A stretch of 64,000 nt of DNA from Lysobacter enzymogenes. Lineage in GTDB: Bacteria; Pseudomonadota; Gammaproteobacteria; Xanthomonadales; Xanthomonadaceae. Numbering within the stretch: the first letter of the stretch is position 1; each line of letters begins with the position of its first letter. Below, in pieces: positions 46,242-55,305 of this stretch. Location of the stretch: assembly GCF_900106525.1 (NCBI RefSeq), contig NZ_FNOG01000007.1:146159-210158 (forward strand). The letters run 5' to 3'. The position numbers and the translations under genes were made by a program. The notes below the pieces were generated by a model. It saw nothing but the letters and a program-made list of their open reading frames with translations. It did no database searches and had not been told where the DNA came from.

Positions 46242-48002
46242 ATGAAGACCAGCATCATCATGTTCGGCGCGCTCGCCAGCGCGCTGGCGATGGCCACAGC
46301 GTGTACGAAAACCGAACCCACCGTCGCCGCTTCATCGGTCTCCAAGGATCAAGCAACGCCGTTTCCGGGCGGCGCACCGATCACGGCGGCTGACCTGACC
46401 GCGACCCCGGCGGTTCTGCCCGCCGCTCCGCCGGCGTACAACTACGACCCCTACAACCCCAACATCACCCACGCGCAATACGCCCGCTTCGCGTGGCGAC
46501 AGTTCATCCACTTCAATTCGCCCGCGCAGAAGAATGGCGTCGACGTCGCCGGCAAGTCTCCGGTCGTGCGCGGGAGCATCGATCCGGGCCGCAACTTCGC
46601 CGCATCGGGCGCCAGCGACTTCTATCGCAGCGGCACCACCGCCGCGTCCAACTTCAGCAGCAATCAGTTGGTCTGGGAGACCTTCGCTCACCGGTCCGAG
46701 CTGTTCCCCGCGGGATCGGCCCCCAAAGGGAATCTGGCCGCTTTGGATCCCGAGTACGTTTTCCAGGGCAATCTAAAGGTCGCCTCGACCGACGCCCGAT
46801 TCAACAATCTCGACGAAAACAGCCAGATCGGCCAGAACCAGATCTTCTTCCCGAAAAACGGCAACACGCCGTCGACCAATCCGCAGGACGATCACATCAT
46901 CTTGTTCCAGGCCAAGGTGAATCCGGTCGAATACGACTACATAAAATCCATCTACAACGCCGGAAATCCCCCGGCTTCGCTGGAATTGCCGCCCAACGGG
47001 ACGAACCAGAGCGAATCGGTGGAGGTCAAGTCGGCGTGGCGGGAAATGACGCCCGAGTTGATCGCGTCCGGCCGCTATCACACGGCCGAGGCCTTGTACT
47101 ACTACAACGAAAATGGCGTCACCCAGGCTCGGGTGGCCACTTTCGGTCTGGTCGGCCTGCACATCCTGCGCAAGATGGAAAACTACCCGACCTTCGTCTA
47201 CACCACCTTCGAACAGGTGGACAGCCTGACCACGCCGGACAATAAAGACACCGGGTTGTATCTCATCAACCTGTACAACGAAATGCAGTACGACGCATCG
47301 GTGCCGCCGGGGACGCGACCGACGGCGATCCTCAACTCGGGTTCCAACCGGACAGCAGTTACGCTGCCCCTGGCGGGGCCGATAGACAGCGCCCACGGCT
47401 ACGATGTCATCCCCGGCAAATTCAACGTGCCTGCCGGATTTTCGGGCCCGATCAAGGTCCAGAATCCGCCGGTAGCGACGAGCGCCGTCTATGACGTCAA
47501 CGCCGAAGTCCAGAAAGCCATGGCCAGCACGCCCGCGTTCAAGGACTCGGTGTGGCGGTATTACCGTCTGGTGGGGCTGCAGGTGTTGCCCACGAACGAG
47601 GACAGCTCCGTCACGCCGGCCAAGCCTGATCCGCTGACCCAGGATTTTTACCTGGCGAATATCGTGATCGAGAGCAGCCAGCCTGGCATCCAGTTGTTCA
47701 AGGGCGGCGTCAAGGATCCCGACCCGGACCAGAAGCAATTCACTCTGCTTGCCAAGCGCGGGTTGCCGAGCATCCTGGGCGTGAAGAAGCTGCCTCCGAA
47801 TTCCGACCAGTTGGTGATGGGCGGCTGCATGGGCTGCCACGGCAACGCGCAATACCCCAGGGGCAAGGACGGCAAGGGCCCGAGTATCTTCAGCTTCCTG
47901 ATCAGCCAGGGCACCCTGACGGGGGGAGGCTTCAGTGCCGACGTGCGCAATGAATCGTCTGCGTCGTTGAGCGCGAAGCGTCTGGAGTATTTGGTTTATT
48001 AG
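46242..48002 (+). CDS. lipoprotein with a single c-type heme motif
   Basis: 586 aa. Signal and lipobox MATACT (Cys21) suggest lipid anchoring. One CXXCH motif, CMGCH, lies at residues 529-533, so it may bind a single heme c in the periplasm. Most of the ~500 residues before it are a long domain I do not recognise, with many aromatic residues and Pro/Gly-rich loops. The start at 46242 follows the lectin by 119 nt on the same strand. Confidence 0.75.
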   Translation: MKTSIIMFGALASALAMATACTKTEPTVAASSVSKDQATPFPGGAPITAADLTATPAVLPAAPPAYNYDPYNPNITHAQYARFAWRQFIHFNSPAQKNGVDVAGKSPVVRGSIDPGRNFAASGASDFYRSGTTAASNFSSNQLVWETFAHRSELFPAGSAPKGNLAALDPEYVFQGNLKVASTDARFNNLDENSQIGQNQIFFPKNGNTPSTNPQDDHIILFQAKVNPVEYDYIKSIYNAGNPPASLELPPNGTNQSESVEVKSAWREMTPELIASGRYHTAEALYYYNENGVTQARVATFGLVGLHILRKMENYPTFVYTTFEQVDSLTTPDNKDTGLYLINLYNEMQYDASVPPGTRPTAILNSGSNRTAVTLPLAGPIDSAHGYDVIPGKFNVPAGFSGPIKVQNPPVATSAVYDVNAEVQKAMASTPAFKDSVWRYYRLVGLQVLPTNEDSSVTPAKPDPLTQDFYLANIVIESSQPGIQLFKGGVKDPDPDQKQFTLLAKRGLPSILGVKKLPPNSDQLVMGGCMGCHGNAQYPRGKDGKGPSIFSFLISQGTLTGGGFSADVRNESSASLSAKRLEYLVY

Positions 48003-48320
48003 TCAGTGCGAAGGCCCGGAAGCGTTCTCGCTTCCGGGCCATGCGTAGTGGTCGCGCGATGCGCTCGAGACTGGGGCCGAACTGCGGCCCGTCAAAGTTT
48101 CCTCATTGGCCCCGAATGCCTTCAACGACTCCGTTAGAGAACTGGAGCCAGGATTTGGCGGCGCTACCAACCCTGTGCGATCAAACTCGCGTCTTCCAGG
48201 CGCCCGCAAGTTTGCGCGGGCCGGTCAAGTGATGCTGGAAGATTATGTGCGGGCCCGTTCCGTCAGTCCGATCCTTCATTCGGCTCGGACCGGCCTAGGC
48301 CTGACCTTCATGCGGCGAAT
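48003..48320. other. 318-nt gene-free stretch between convergent genes
   Basis: Between the heme lipoprotein and the small Cys-rich gene, which point toward each other. No terminator hairpin was recognised with confidence. Confidence 0.35.
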
Positions 48321-48653
48321 TTACTTGCCGGTGCCTTCGCGCATTTCTTTCGGCGCCTGTTCTGGTTTGAGCTCAGGCGCCAGGTTTCTGACCCCGCTGC
48401 CGGCTTCTTTCGCAGGCAACAACGGGTTTACGGCTTTGACCTTGGCAGGGCAGTAGCCCAGCCCCGTCGTGCCGGTTTCGCATTGCGAGAAATTAGTGCA
48501 GACGCCGCTGGAGTTGTAACTGATGCATGCGGAACAGCAATATTTCACCGGTCCGGGCGAATCGACCTTGTGATATTCCCTTGCGGCCTGGGCGGAAAAG
48601 ACACTCAGGAAACCTACGCACAGCACGAGCGCTTGTATGGACTTGGTGCACAT
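48321..48653 (-). CDS. small secreted Cys-rich protein
   Basis: 110 aa. A clear signal peptide (residues ~1-23, ending FSAQA) is followed by six cysteines (YCCSACISYNSSGVC, QCETG, LGYC) probably in disulfides, then a Pro/Lys/Glu-rich C-terminus. GAAGGAA stands 9 nt before the ATG at 48653. Function unknown. It is 0.5 kb past the next gene's stop, alone on its strand. Confidence 0.62.
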   Translation of the reverse strand: MCTKSIQALVLCVGFLSVFSAQAAREYHKVDSPGPVKYCCSACISYNSSGVCTNFSQCETGTTGLGYCPAKVKAVNPLLPAKEAGSGVRNLAPELKPEQAPKEMREGTGK

Positions 48654-49199
48654 TGTCGGAAGTTCCTTCTAGTGAGCAGTGTGATTACTGGGTCGGCGCT
48701 GCATTGATCTGGTTTGGCGTCCCTCCTCAGACCGGCGATGGCGTGGGGTGGACGTGTTGTATCACCAGGAATCGCCGCAGCAAGAAGTCGCCGACTATAT
48801 GGTTAATTTATAGTTAATTGGCTGGACAGCGTCGATTCACAGAATCTGGAAGACCGCGATTGGGCGATTAAAAACGCATCTCGCTGGCCAAAGCGGACAG
48901 GGCGGATATCGCGTTGAGTGGGGCTTCGCAGGATGTGTTGTCGAACGGCCGGGCGCTCGGGCGATATCCACTCGGTCGCGTGGCCGCATCGCTTCGGCCA
49001 CGCTGTTGGCAGAAAATGATAGGCGTCGGGCCGATAGCGATCCCGGTTGCAACTGCCGAAAGCGGCGCAAACAGAAAGACGCGTCTACGATCCTTGGGCT
49101 CGAAGCCACCGAGTGCTGCGGAGGCGCCTCTCGATTTCGGCAGGGCACGACGTGCGACTGTGCGAAGTCGCAGCCCCGATCAAATTTTTCGCGATCGTC
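48654..49199. other. 546-nt gene-free stretch
   Basis: No convincing coding frame. Contains an AT-rich patch near 48790-48830 (GGTTAATTTATAGTTAATTGG), likely the promoter region for the Cys-rich gene. Confidence 0.35.
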
Positions 49200-50378
49200 T
49201 CACCGACTGATCAACGCAGCTTCCCGTGCCGCGACTCTCTCCACGACCGTATCGATCGCCGCTTCCATCGCGCTCGCGGTGTGGTCGCCGCTTTGGTTGG
49301 TGATGACGAATATGCCCAGATCGTACTTCGGCACGATGTAGATGTAGCACTGCGACCGTGGCACGCCGCCGTGATGCGCGTAGTAGATGCCCTTCAAGCG
49401 ATCGCCGCCGACGATGTTCCAGAAATAGCCGATGCTGAACTCGGAATCGAATTCGACCAGCGTCCGATGCGACTGCGTCACGACAGGGCCGCCGGCCAAC
49501 TGGAACTTCAAGTACTTCATCATTTCCGGGACGGTCGTCTTCACGTTCCCGGACGCGCCCCACGGCAACTGCGGCATGGGTGTGGTCGGCGCCGCGTTGT
49601 CGCTGTGGTAGCCGACCGCGAGCCTGCTGGCTTCGGCGTCGCTCAGCCTGATCCCGACGTCCGTCATCCCCGCCGAGTCGCGCAGAAAATCGCGCAGCAG
49701 CGACTCGTAGTCGGTCTTGTATACGGTCTCGAGAATATGCGCGGTCAGTTCCGTTCCGGAACTGGAATAGGCATATTTCTTTCCGGGTGCCCGTGGGATC
49801 TCGACCTCGTGCAGATCTTTTAAAAAATCCGCCTTGCCGTAGTTCGCGTAAATGGCGTTGAGTCTTGCGGGCGTACGGTGATCGGTGAAGTCCGCCAGCA
49901 CCGTGTTCGCGCGCTCCGGCAGCATGTTGGGCAGGCCGCTGGTGTGCGACAGCAGGTGACGGATGCGGACGGGCTCGCCCTCGTACTGCAGATTCGGGTA
50001 GGACTCGCTCAGATATTTGCGAACGTCGTCGTCAAGACTCAGCTTGCGCTCCAGGACGGCCTTGGCCATCAGGCTGCCCGCCAACGTCTTGCTCAACGAT
50101 CCGATTTCGTAGAGGGTCGCGTCGGTCGGAGGGCCCGGCTTGCCGGTTTCCATATCGCCGCGATGGACGATGATCTCTTCGCCCCGATACACGACACCGA
50201 TCGATGCCGAATGGAGCAAGGGTTGCGCGATCAACGTGGCCGCGGCCTCGTCGATCTCCGCCTTCAAGTCTTTCGTCGGGGCGTTCGTTCGCGTGCAGCC
50301 TGCGATCAATAACGCCGCGGACAACACGAGCAAGACCAGCCGCCGCTCGTTTGGAGCAATCAACGAAGTTTCTTGCAT
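49200..50378 (-). CDS. serine beta-lactamase-like lipoprotein
   Basis: 392 aa. Lipobox LLIAGC at residues 23-28 marks a lipoprotein. The penicillin-binding fold has Ser94 and Lys97 (SLSK), Tyr204 (YSSSG motif) and a late HHGG in place of KTG. These serine hydrolases include class C beta-lactamases, esterases and D-peptidases; the HGG variant argues for esterase or peptidase activity more than antibiotic resistance. The start at 50378 gives the proper signal. It is divergent from the chitinase gene. Confidence 0.82.
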   Translation of the reverse strand: MQETSLIAPNERRLVLLVLSAALLIAGCTRTNAPTKDLKAEIDEAAATLIAQPLLHSASIGVVYRGEEIIVHRGDMETGKPGPPTDATLYEIGSLSKTLAGSLMAKAVLERKLSLDDDVRKYLSESYPNLQYEGEPVRIRHLLSHTSGLPNMLPERANTVLADFTDHRTPARLNAIYANYGKADFLKDLHEVEIPRAPGKKYAYSSSGTELTAHILETVYKTDYESLLRDFLRDSAGMTDVGIRLSDAEASRLAVGYHSDNAAPTTPMPQLPWGASGNVKTTVPEMMKYLKFQLAGGPVVTQSHRTLVEFDSEFSIGYFWNIVGGDRLKGIYYAHHGGVPRSQCYIYIVPKYDLGIFVITNQSGDHTASAMEAAIDTVVERVAAREAALISR

Positions 50379-50738
50379 GCGTCGGCGCCTGAAGGGGGGC
50401 ATGGAAAGGGACCATAAGGTAGCCGAATGCCGACGCGCGCGCCTGCGACGGTCGATCGCCGTACGGCCGCATATTCCGCAGCGTGACGACCGCCGGATCA
50501 ATCGAAAACGGACAACTTGACAGGCGGGGCGCCGCCCACCAAAGTCGGCAGCGCCCAATAGCGCTGCACACGCATGCAGCGCACTGCGCGGATCAGCAAC
50601 TGACCGCACACCGGTAGTCATTAGTTCTCTGGGGGGAACGGCCGCGCCGCAACAGGTTTGCCGCGCGTGGCTCGAAAAGGCTGGCGCGTCCGCGCCGGCC
50701 TCCTTCCCTATTCACCAGGCACCTGGAGAACACATCTA
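50379..50738. other. 360-nt divergent promoter region of chitinase and hydrolase
   Basis: Divergent genes start on either side. TTGACA occurs at 50517-50522, but no good -10 box is found 17 bp downstream. The rest is unremarkable. Confidence 0.4.
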
Positions 50739-52535
50739 ATGAGCATCAGATTGACAGGATTCTTGCTGTCCGGCGTTTTGCTGGCGGCCGGGCTGTCGCC
50801 CGCGCATGCGCAGAGCGTCAGTTGCGCGGGGATCGCCGATTGGAACGCGTCCACCATCTATAACGCGGGCAACAAGCTCGTGTATCAGGGACGGCTGTAC
50901 CAGGCGACCACCTCGATCTGGAATACGCCGCCCACGCATTGTCCCAGCTGCGGCTATTACCAGGACCTGGGCGCCTGCAGCGCCGGCGGCAACACGCCGC
51001 CGACGGTTACGCTGACCGCACCGGCGAACGGCGCGACTTTCACCGCCGGCGCCACCATCACCGCGACGGCGAACGCGGCCGACGCCAACGGCACGGTCGC
51101 TCAGGTGCAGTTCTTCCGCGGCAGCACCTCGCTGGGTATCGATACCACGGCCCCGTACAGCGCGACCTGGACCAACGCAGCCGCAGGCAGCTACGCGATC
51201 ACCGCGGTCGCCACCGACAACGACGGCGCCACCACCACTTCGGCCGCGGCCAACATCACCGTCAATGCCGGAACGCCCGACACCACCCCGCCCAGCGTGC
51301 CGGCCGGGCTGGCCGCGACGTCGGTGACCTCGTCCAGCGTCAACCTGAGCTGGAGCGCCTCCACCGACAACGCGGGCGGCAGCGGCGTCGCCGGCTACGA
51401 CGTCTACCGCAACGGCACGCTGATCGGCTCGCCTGCCGGTACGTCGTTCGGCGACACCGGCTTGGCGGCGTCCACGGCGTATACCTATCGAGTGCGCGCG
51501 CGCGACAACGCCGGCAACGCCTCGGCGCAGGGCACGCAGATCAGCGCGACCACCGGCGCCGGCGGCGGCGACAACACCCTGCCGCGGCATGCGCTGGTCG
51601 GGTACTGGCACAACTTCACCAATCCGTCCGGCCCGACCTACCCGATCAGCCAGGTCTCCAACGACTTCGACGTCATCGTGGTCGCGTTCGGCGACGATGC
51701 GGGCAACGGCGCCGTGAGCTTCACGGTCGATCCGGGCGCCGGCACCGAAGCGCAGTTCAAGGCCGACGTGGCCGCGGTGCGCGCGCGCGGCAAGAAGGTG
51801 GTGCTGTCGCTGGGCGGCCAGAACGGCACGGTGACCTTGAACAATGCGACGCAGGTGGCCAACTTCGTCAACAGCATGGAAGACCTGATCCGCTACTACG
51901 GTTTCGACGGTGTGGACATCGACCTGGAAAGCGGCGCGGGCGTCTACCACGGCGCGGCCGTGCAGACCAACCTGGTCACGGCCGTCAAGCAGCTCAGCAC
52001 GCGCATCGGCCCGTCGTTCTATCTGTCGATGGCGCCCGAGCATCCGTATGTGCAGGGCGGCTTTACCGCGTACAGCGGGATCTGGGGCGCCTATCTGCCG
52101 ATCATCGACGGGCTGCGCCAGGAGCTGGACCTGATCCACGTGCAGTACTACAACAACGGCGCGCTGTACACGCCGTACAGCCAGAACGGCCTGGCCGAGG
52201 GGTCGGTCGACATGTTGGTCGGCGCCAGCCTGATGTTGATCGAAGGGTTCCGCACCAACAACAATACCGGCGTCGTCTTCAACGGCCTGCGGCCGGATCA
52301 GGTCGCGCTCGGGCTGCCTTCGGGCCCGTCCTCGGCCAACAGCGGACAGGCCTCGTCGGCGACGATCGCCAACGCCCTTAACTGCCTGACGCGGCTGCAG
52401 AACTGCGGAACTATCCGGCCCCAACAGGCCTATCCCACGTTCCGCGGCGTCATGACCTGGTCGGTCAATTGGGACCGGCGCGATGGCTTCAACTTCTCCA
52501 AGCCGGTGCGGGCGACGTTGAACACCTTGCCCTGA
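50739..52535 (+). CDS. secreted modular GH18 chitinase
   Basis: 598 aa. Signal peptide (residues ~1-24), an N-terminal CBM5/12-like chitin-binding domain ([29 protein letters not shown]), an Ig-like domain ([21 protein letters not shown]), an FN3 domain ([22 protein letters not shown]), then GH18. The catalytic motif DGVDIDLE has acid/base Glu397. The modules match extracellular chitinases of Lysobacter and Xanthomonas that degrade fungal walls. GGAGA precedes the ATG at a proper distance. It lies among several secreted enzymes, with a double hairpin terminator after it. Confidence 0.95.
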   Translation: MSIRLTGFLLSGVLLAAGLSPAHAQSVSCAGIADWNASTIYNAGNKLVYQGRLYQATTSIWNTPPTHCPSCGYYQDLGACSAGGNTPPTVTLTAPANGATFTAGATITATANAADANGTVAQVQFFRGSTSLGIDTTAPYSATWTNAAAGSYAITAVATDNDGATTTSAAANITVNAGTPDTTPPSVPAGLAATSVTSSSVNLSWSASTDNAGGSGVAGYDVYRNGTLIGSPAGTSFGDTGLAASTAYTYRVRARDNAGNASAQGTQISATTGAGGGDNTLPRHALVGYWHNFTNPSGPTYPISQVSNDFDVIVVAFGDDAGNGAVSFTVDPGAGTEAQFKADVAAVRARGKKVVLSLGGQNGTVTLNNATQVANFVNSMEDLIRYYGFDGVDIDLESGAGVYHGAAVQTNLVTAVKQLSTRIGPSFYLSMAPEHPYVQGGFTAYSGIWGAYLPIIDGLRQELDLIHVQYYNNGALYTPYSQNGLAEGSVDMLVGASLMLIEGFRTNNNTGVVFNGLRPDQVALGLPSGPSSANSGQASSATIANALNCLTRLQNCGTIRPQQAYPTFRGVMTWSVNWDRRDGFNFSKPVRATLNTLP

Positions 52536-52551
52536 GCGGCAGCGAAAAAAC

Positions 52552-52621
52552 GGAGGCAGGCGACGCTTCGCCTGCCTCCAGCTTCTTACTGGTCGGCGCC
52601 CTTGGTGGGCGCCGATTTTTT
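52552..52621 (+). terminator. two terminator hairpins after the chitinase gene
   Basis: Hairpin one: GGAGGCAGGCGA loop TCGCCTGCCTCC (52552-52579). Hairpin two: TCGGCGCCC loop GGGCGCCGA (52593-52615) followed by six T. The second has the usual rho-independent form. Confidence 0.85.
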
Positions 52622-52779
52622 CGTTTCATCGTAAACGCACTTCAGCCGTAACCAGAGCTATCCCGGCCAACCAATCGAGAACCGCCCGTAGCAATACGCC
52701 GCAAGCCGCGTCCCTGCGGCTTGGGCGAGCGCGGCCGCCGACCGGTCCTGCCGATACGGCGCCGCGCCGCGGGGGAGCG

Positions 52780-53325
52780 TCAATTCATCTGGTCTTCGCC
52801 CTGGATGATCTCCGGGCTGACTTCCTTCACTCCGGCCAACGCCTGGATCTTGGGGATCGCGGCCATCGCAGCGGCCACCGAATCGAACTCGATCCGGCCG
52901 TTGCCGCCGGCCTTGGACGAGTAGACCAGGGTGCCGCCGCTGACGCGCGCGGCGTCCTGCAGCACGGCGACGTTGCTGTGGTAGACCTCGAGCGTGGACG
53001 TCACCACCACCGGCCGGCCGTCGTCGCTCATCGCGGCCGCCAGCTTGGTCTTCGGCGCTGCGGTCTTGACCACGGTGCCGTTCTTGGCCGCCTTGGACTG
53101 GACGGCATAGGCGCCGACGCGCACTTCCTTGGCGTCGGCGGTCTTCTTGGCCTGCGTGCGGCTCACCACCGAGTCCGGCACCAGGCGGAATTCGCTGTAG
53201 CCGATGCGGAAGGTCGGGCCGGTCGCGGCCTGTTGCAGTTGCTTGCGCGCCGCGTCATCCGATTGCGCATGCGCGCTCGCGGTCATGGCCAGCAGGAGCG
53301 GGTAAACGAACATCGCGATTTTCAT
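52780..53325 (-). CDS. small exported protein partner of subtilase (putative chaperone or inhibitor)
   Basis: 181 aa with a signal peptide ending ASAHAQ (~21). The mature part has a KVSxG-type region of repeated basic residues in its centre and a C-terminal QALAGVKEVSPEIIQGEDQMN that resembles protease propeptide/inhibitor I9-type ends. It starts 2 nt after the subtilase stop (TGATCATG). The subtilase lacks a propeptide of its own, so this may be its folding chaperone, like ORF2 of the Aeromonas sobria ASP pair. That is an inference; it may also be a protease inhibitor. Confidence 0.72.
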   Translation of the reverse strand: MKIAMFVYPLLLAMTASAHAQSDDAARKQLQQAATGPTFRIGYSEFRLVPDSVVSRTQAKKTADAKEVRVGAYAVQSKAAKNGTVVKTAAPKTKLAAAMSDDGRPVVVTSTLEVYHSNVAVLQDAARVSGGTLVYSSKAGGNGRIEFDSVAAAMAAIPKIQALAGVKEVSPEIIQGEDQMN

Positions 53326-53327
53326 GA

Positions 53328-55058
53328 TCAGTGCCCCAGGACGCGGATTTTGAAGGACGCCAGCTTGCCCTTGGAGGCGGCGCCGGCGGCGAGCGGCACG
53401 TCGGCCAGTTCCAGGGTCCAGGTGCCCTGGCCGGACTCGTCGAGGAAGGCGTTGCTGGCGAAGAAGTCCGCCCGGAACGCGCTGGTGCTCAGCCGGGTCA
53501 TGGCCGGGAACACGGTGCTGCGGGTTCCGCTCGGCGAGATCAGCGTGACCTGCACCGGGAACGGCGTGGCGGCGTCGTTGCGATAGTCGGTCGACCAGCC
53601 CAACTGCACGGACTCGACCTTGCGGATGCCGTTGCCGATCGCGATCTGCAGCCGCGCCGGCGCGGCCGGGTTGCCGATCGCCACCGCGGCGTCGGGTTGC
53701 ACCCGCTGCCAGCCCGAATCCACCAGCGCCGGCAGGTTCTTGAACTTGCCGGCGCTCTCCACCGCGAGCGTGGCGTCGACCAGGCCGTAGCCGAACCAAT
53801 TGCTGAAGCTGTGGCCGGCGGCGTTGCGGGTCCAGCCCGGAACCAGCACGGTCCCGTTCGCGTGCACCGCCGCCGGCTGGTTCGGATCGACCTTGCGCGC
53901 GGTCGTGGCCAGGATGTACTTGACGTCGCGATAGGTCAGCTTGGGATTGGCCTGCAGCACCAGCGCCACCACGCCCGAGACCGTCGGCGCCGCGGCCGAG
54001 GTGCCGTTCATGATGCCGGTGTAGTTGCAGCTGTTGTCGATGGTGGAAGCGTTCGAATCCAGGTCGTTGACCTGGTTGAGGTTGAAGCTGGATTTGATGA
54101 CGAAGTTGTTGTAGCCGCGGTCGCAGCCGACCAAATCGGTGGTGGCGATCGCCGGCTCATAGCGGTTCGCCGCCAGCCCCGGCTGATGTTTCACCTGACG
54201 GCCGTATTCGCCGCCGAGCCCGGACACCCACAGGCCGGATCCGGGGCTCGAGTAGCTCGAGCGCTTTCCGCTGGCGTTGACCGCGGCGATGGTCATGACG
54301 TTGAACAGATTGTTGCGGTAATCCAAGCCGGTCTGCTTGCAGCCGACATTGGCGTCGACGATCGCCTTCGGGCAGTCCGAGATGAAATCGTTGCCGGCGG
54401 ATTTGACGTAGCTGATGCCGCGGCCTTCGCGGGTCTGCGACATCGGGCCCTCGTAGGAGGCGACGCTGTTCTCGGAGAACGTCTGCATCGTCGTCCCGCT
54501 GTAGCCCCAGCTGTTGTTGGACACGTCCTGCCGCTTGGCCTGCGCGCCGTCCCACCAGGCGTAGAAGATCTCGCCGGTGGACAGGCCGCAGAACAAGAAG
54601 CAATCGCCGAATCCGTTGAAGCTCTTGAGCTTGGCGGACGGAGCGACGCCGCGCACGCCGATGCCGTTCCAGCCGACCGCCGCGATGATGCCGGCCACTG
54701 CGTTGCCGTGCGCGTTGCTGGCGTTGGTCGGGCTGGTGTCGTGGGTTTGCGTGTCGAAGTTCCACGACCCATCGGGCACCATGTTCGCGGCGAGATCGGG
54801 ATGGGCGATGTCCACGCCGGAGTCGAGCACGCCGACGACCACGCCCTTGCCGCGTACGTTGTAGTCGTGCAGGTCGTCGATGCCCAGATCGACGGCGAAC
54901 GCCGGCTTCGTATCGGCCAGGACGCTCTGGCCGTAACTCATCAGATGCCATTGATAGCGGTACAACGGATCGCCTTGTTGCGCCTGTGCGGCGCCGGCGG
55001 GCAAGGCCAGCAGCGTCGCCAGACTCAGGATCGTCCGGTTGCGGTTGGATGGGTGCAT
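53328..55058 (-). CDS. kexin-like secreted subtilase (S8) with P domain
   Basis: 576 aa: signal peptide (to ~27), then the catalytic domain almost directly. Asp79 (VLDSGVD), His117 (SNAHGNAV) and Ser354 (NGTSAAAP) form the triad. Residues from ~430 are a P domain of the kexin/proprotein-convertase type (AVESAGKFKNLPALVDSG to QGTWTLELADVPLAA). About 45 residues lie between the signal peptide and the first catalytic strand, too few for the usual ~80-residue propeptide. The next gene may supply the missing chaperone. Confidence 0.92.
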   Translation of the reverse strand: MHPSNRNRTILSLATLLALPAGAAQAQQGDPLYRYQWHLMSYGQSVLADTKPAFAVDLGIDDLHDYNVRGKGVVVGVLDSGVDIAHPDLAANMVPDGSWNFDTQTHDTSPTNASNAHGNAVAGIIAAVGWNGIGVRGVAPSAKLKSFNGFGDCFLFCGLSTGEIFYAWWDGAQAKRQDVSNNSWGYSGTTMQTFSENSVASYEGPMSQTREGRGISYVKSAGNDFISDCPKAIVDANVGCKQTGLDYRNNLFNVMTIAAVNASGKRSSYSSPGSGLWVSGLGGEYGRQVKHQPGLAANRYEPAIATTDLVGCDRGYNNFVIKSSFNLNQVNDLDSNASTIDNSCNYTGIMNGTSAAAPTVSGVVALVLQANPKLTYRDVKYILATTARKVDPNQPAAVHANGTVLVPGWTRNAAGHSFSNWFGYGLVDATLAVESAGKFKNLPALVDSGWQRVQPDAAVAIGNPAAPARLQIAIGNGIRKVESVQLGWSTDYRNDAATPFPVQVTLISPSGTRSTVFPAMTRLSTSAFRADFFASNAFLDESGQGTWTLELADVPLAAGAASKGKLASFKIRVLGH

Positions 55059-55305
55059 TTACCTACTCCTAGGGGTGGCGGGTGCGCCGAGCCGTCGCGG
55101 CGCAGCGTTCGCTCGCGCCGACACGGCTTGCGGATGAAACGGTGGAGTTGCCGGTGGAAAACCGTTTAGCCGCCGCGGCGGTCCGTCGCGCCGGCTTCGG
55201 CCGGGCCGCGGGATCGCAGAAGCGATTGCGTAGTGGGCGGTCGCATCGGCTGCGGGCCGATGCGACGCGTTGCGCGGTGCGCGACCGGGCCGCGCACCGG
55301 CGCGG

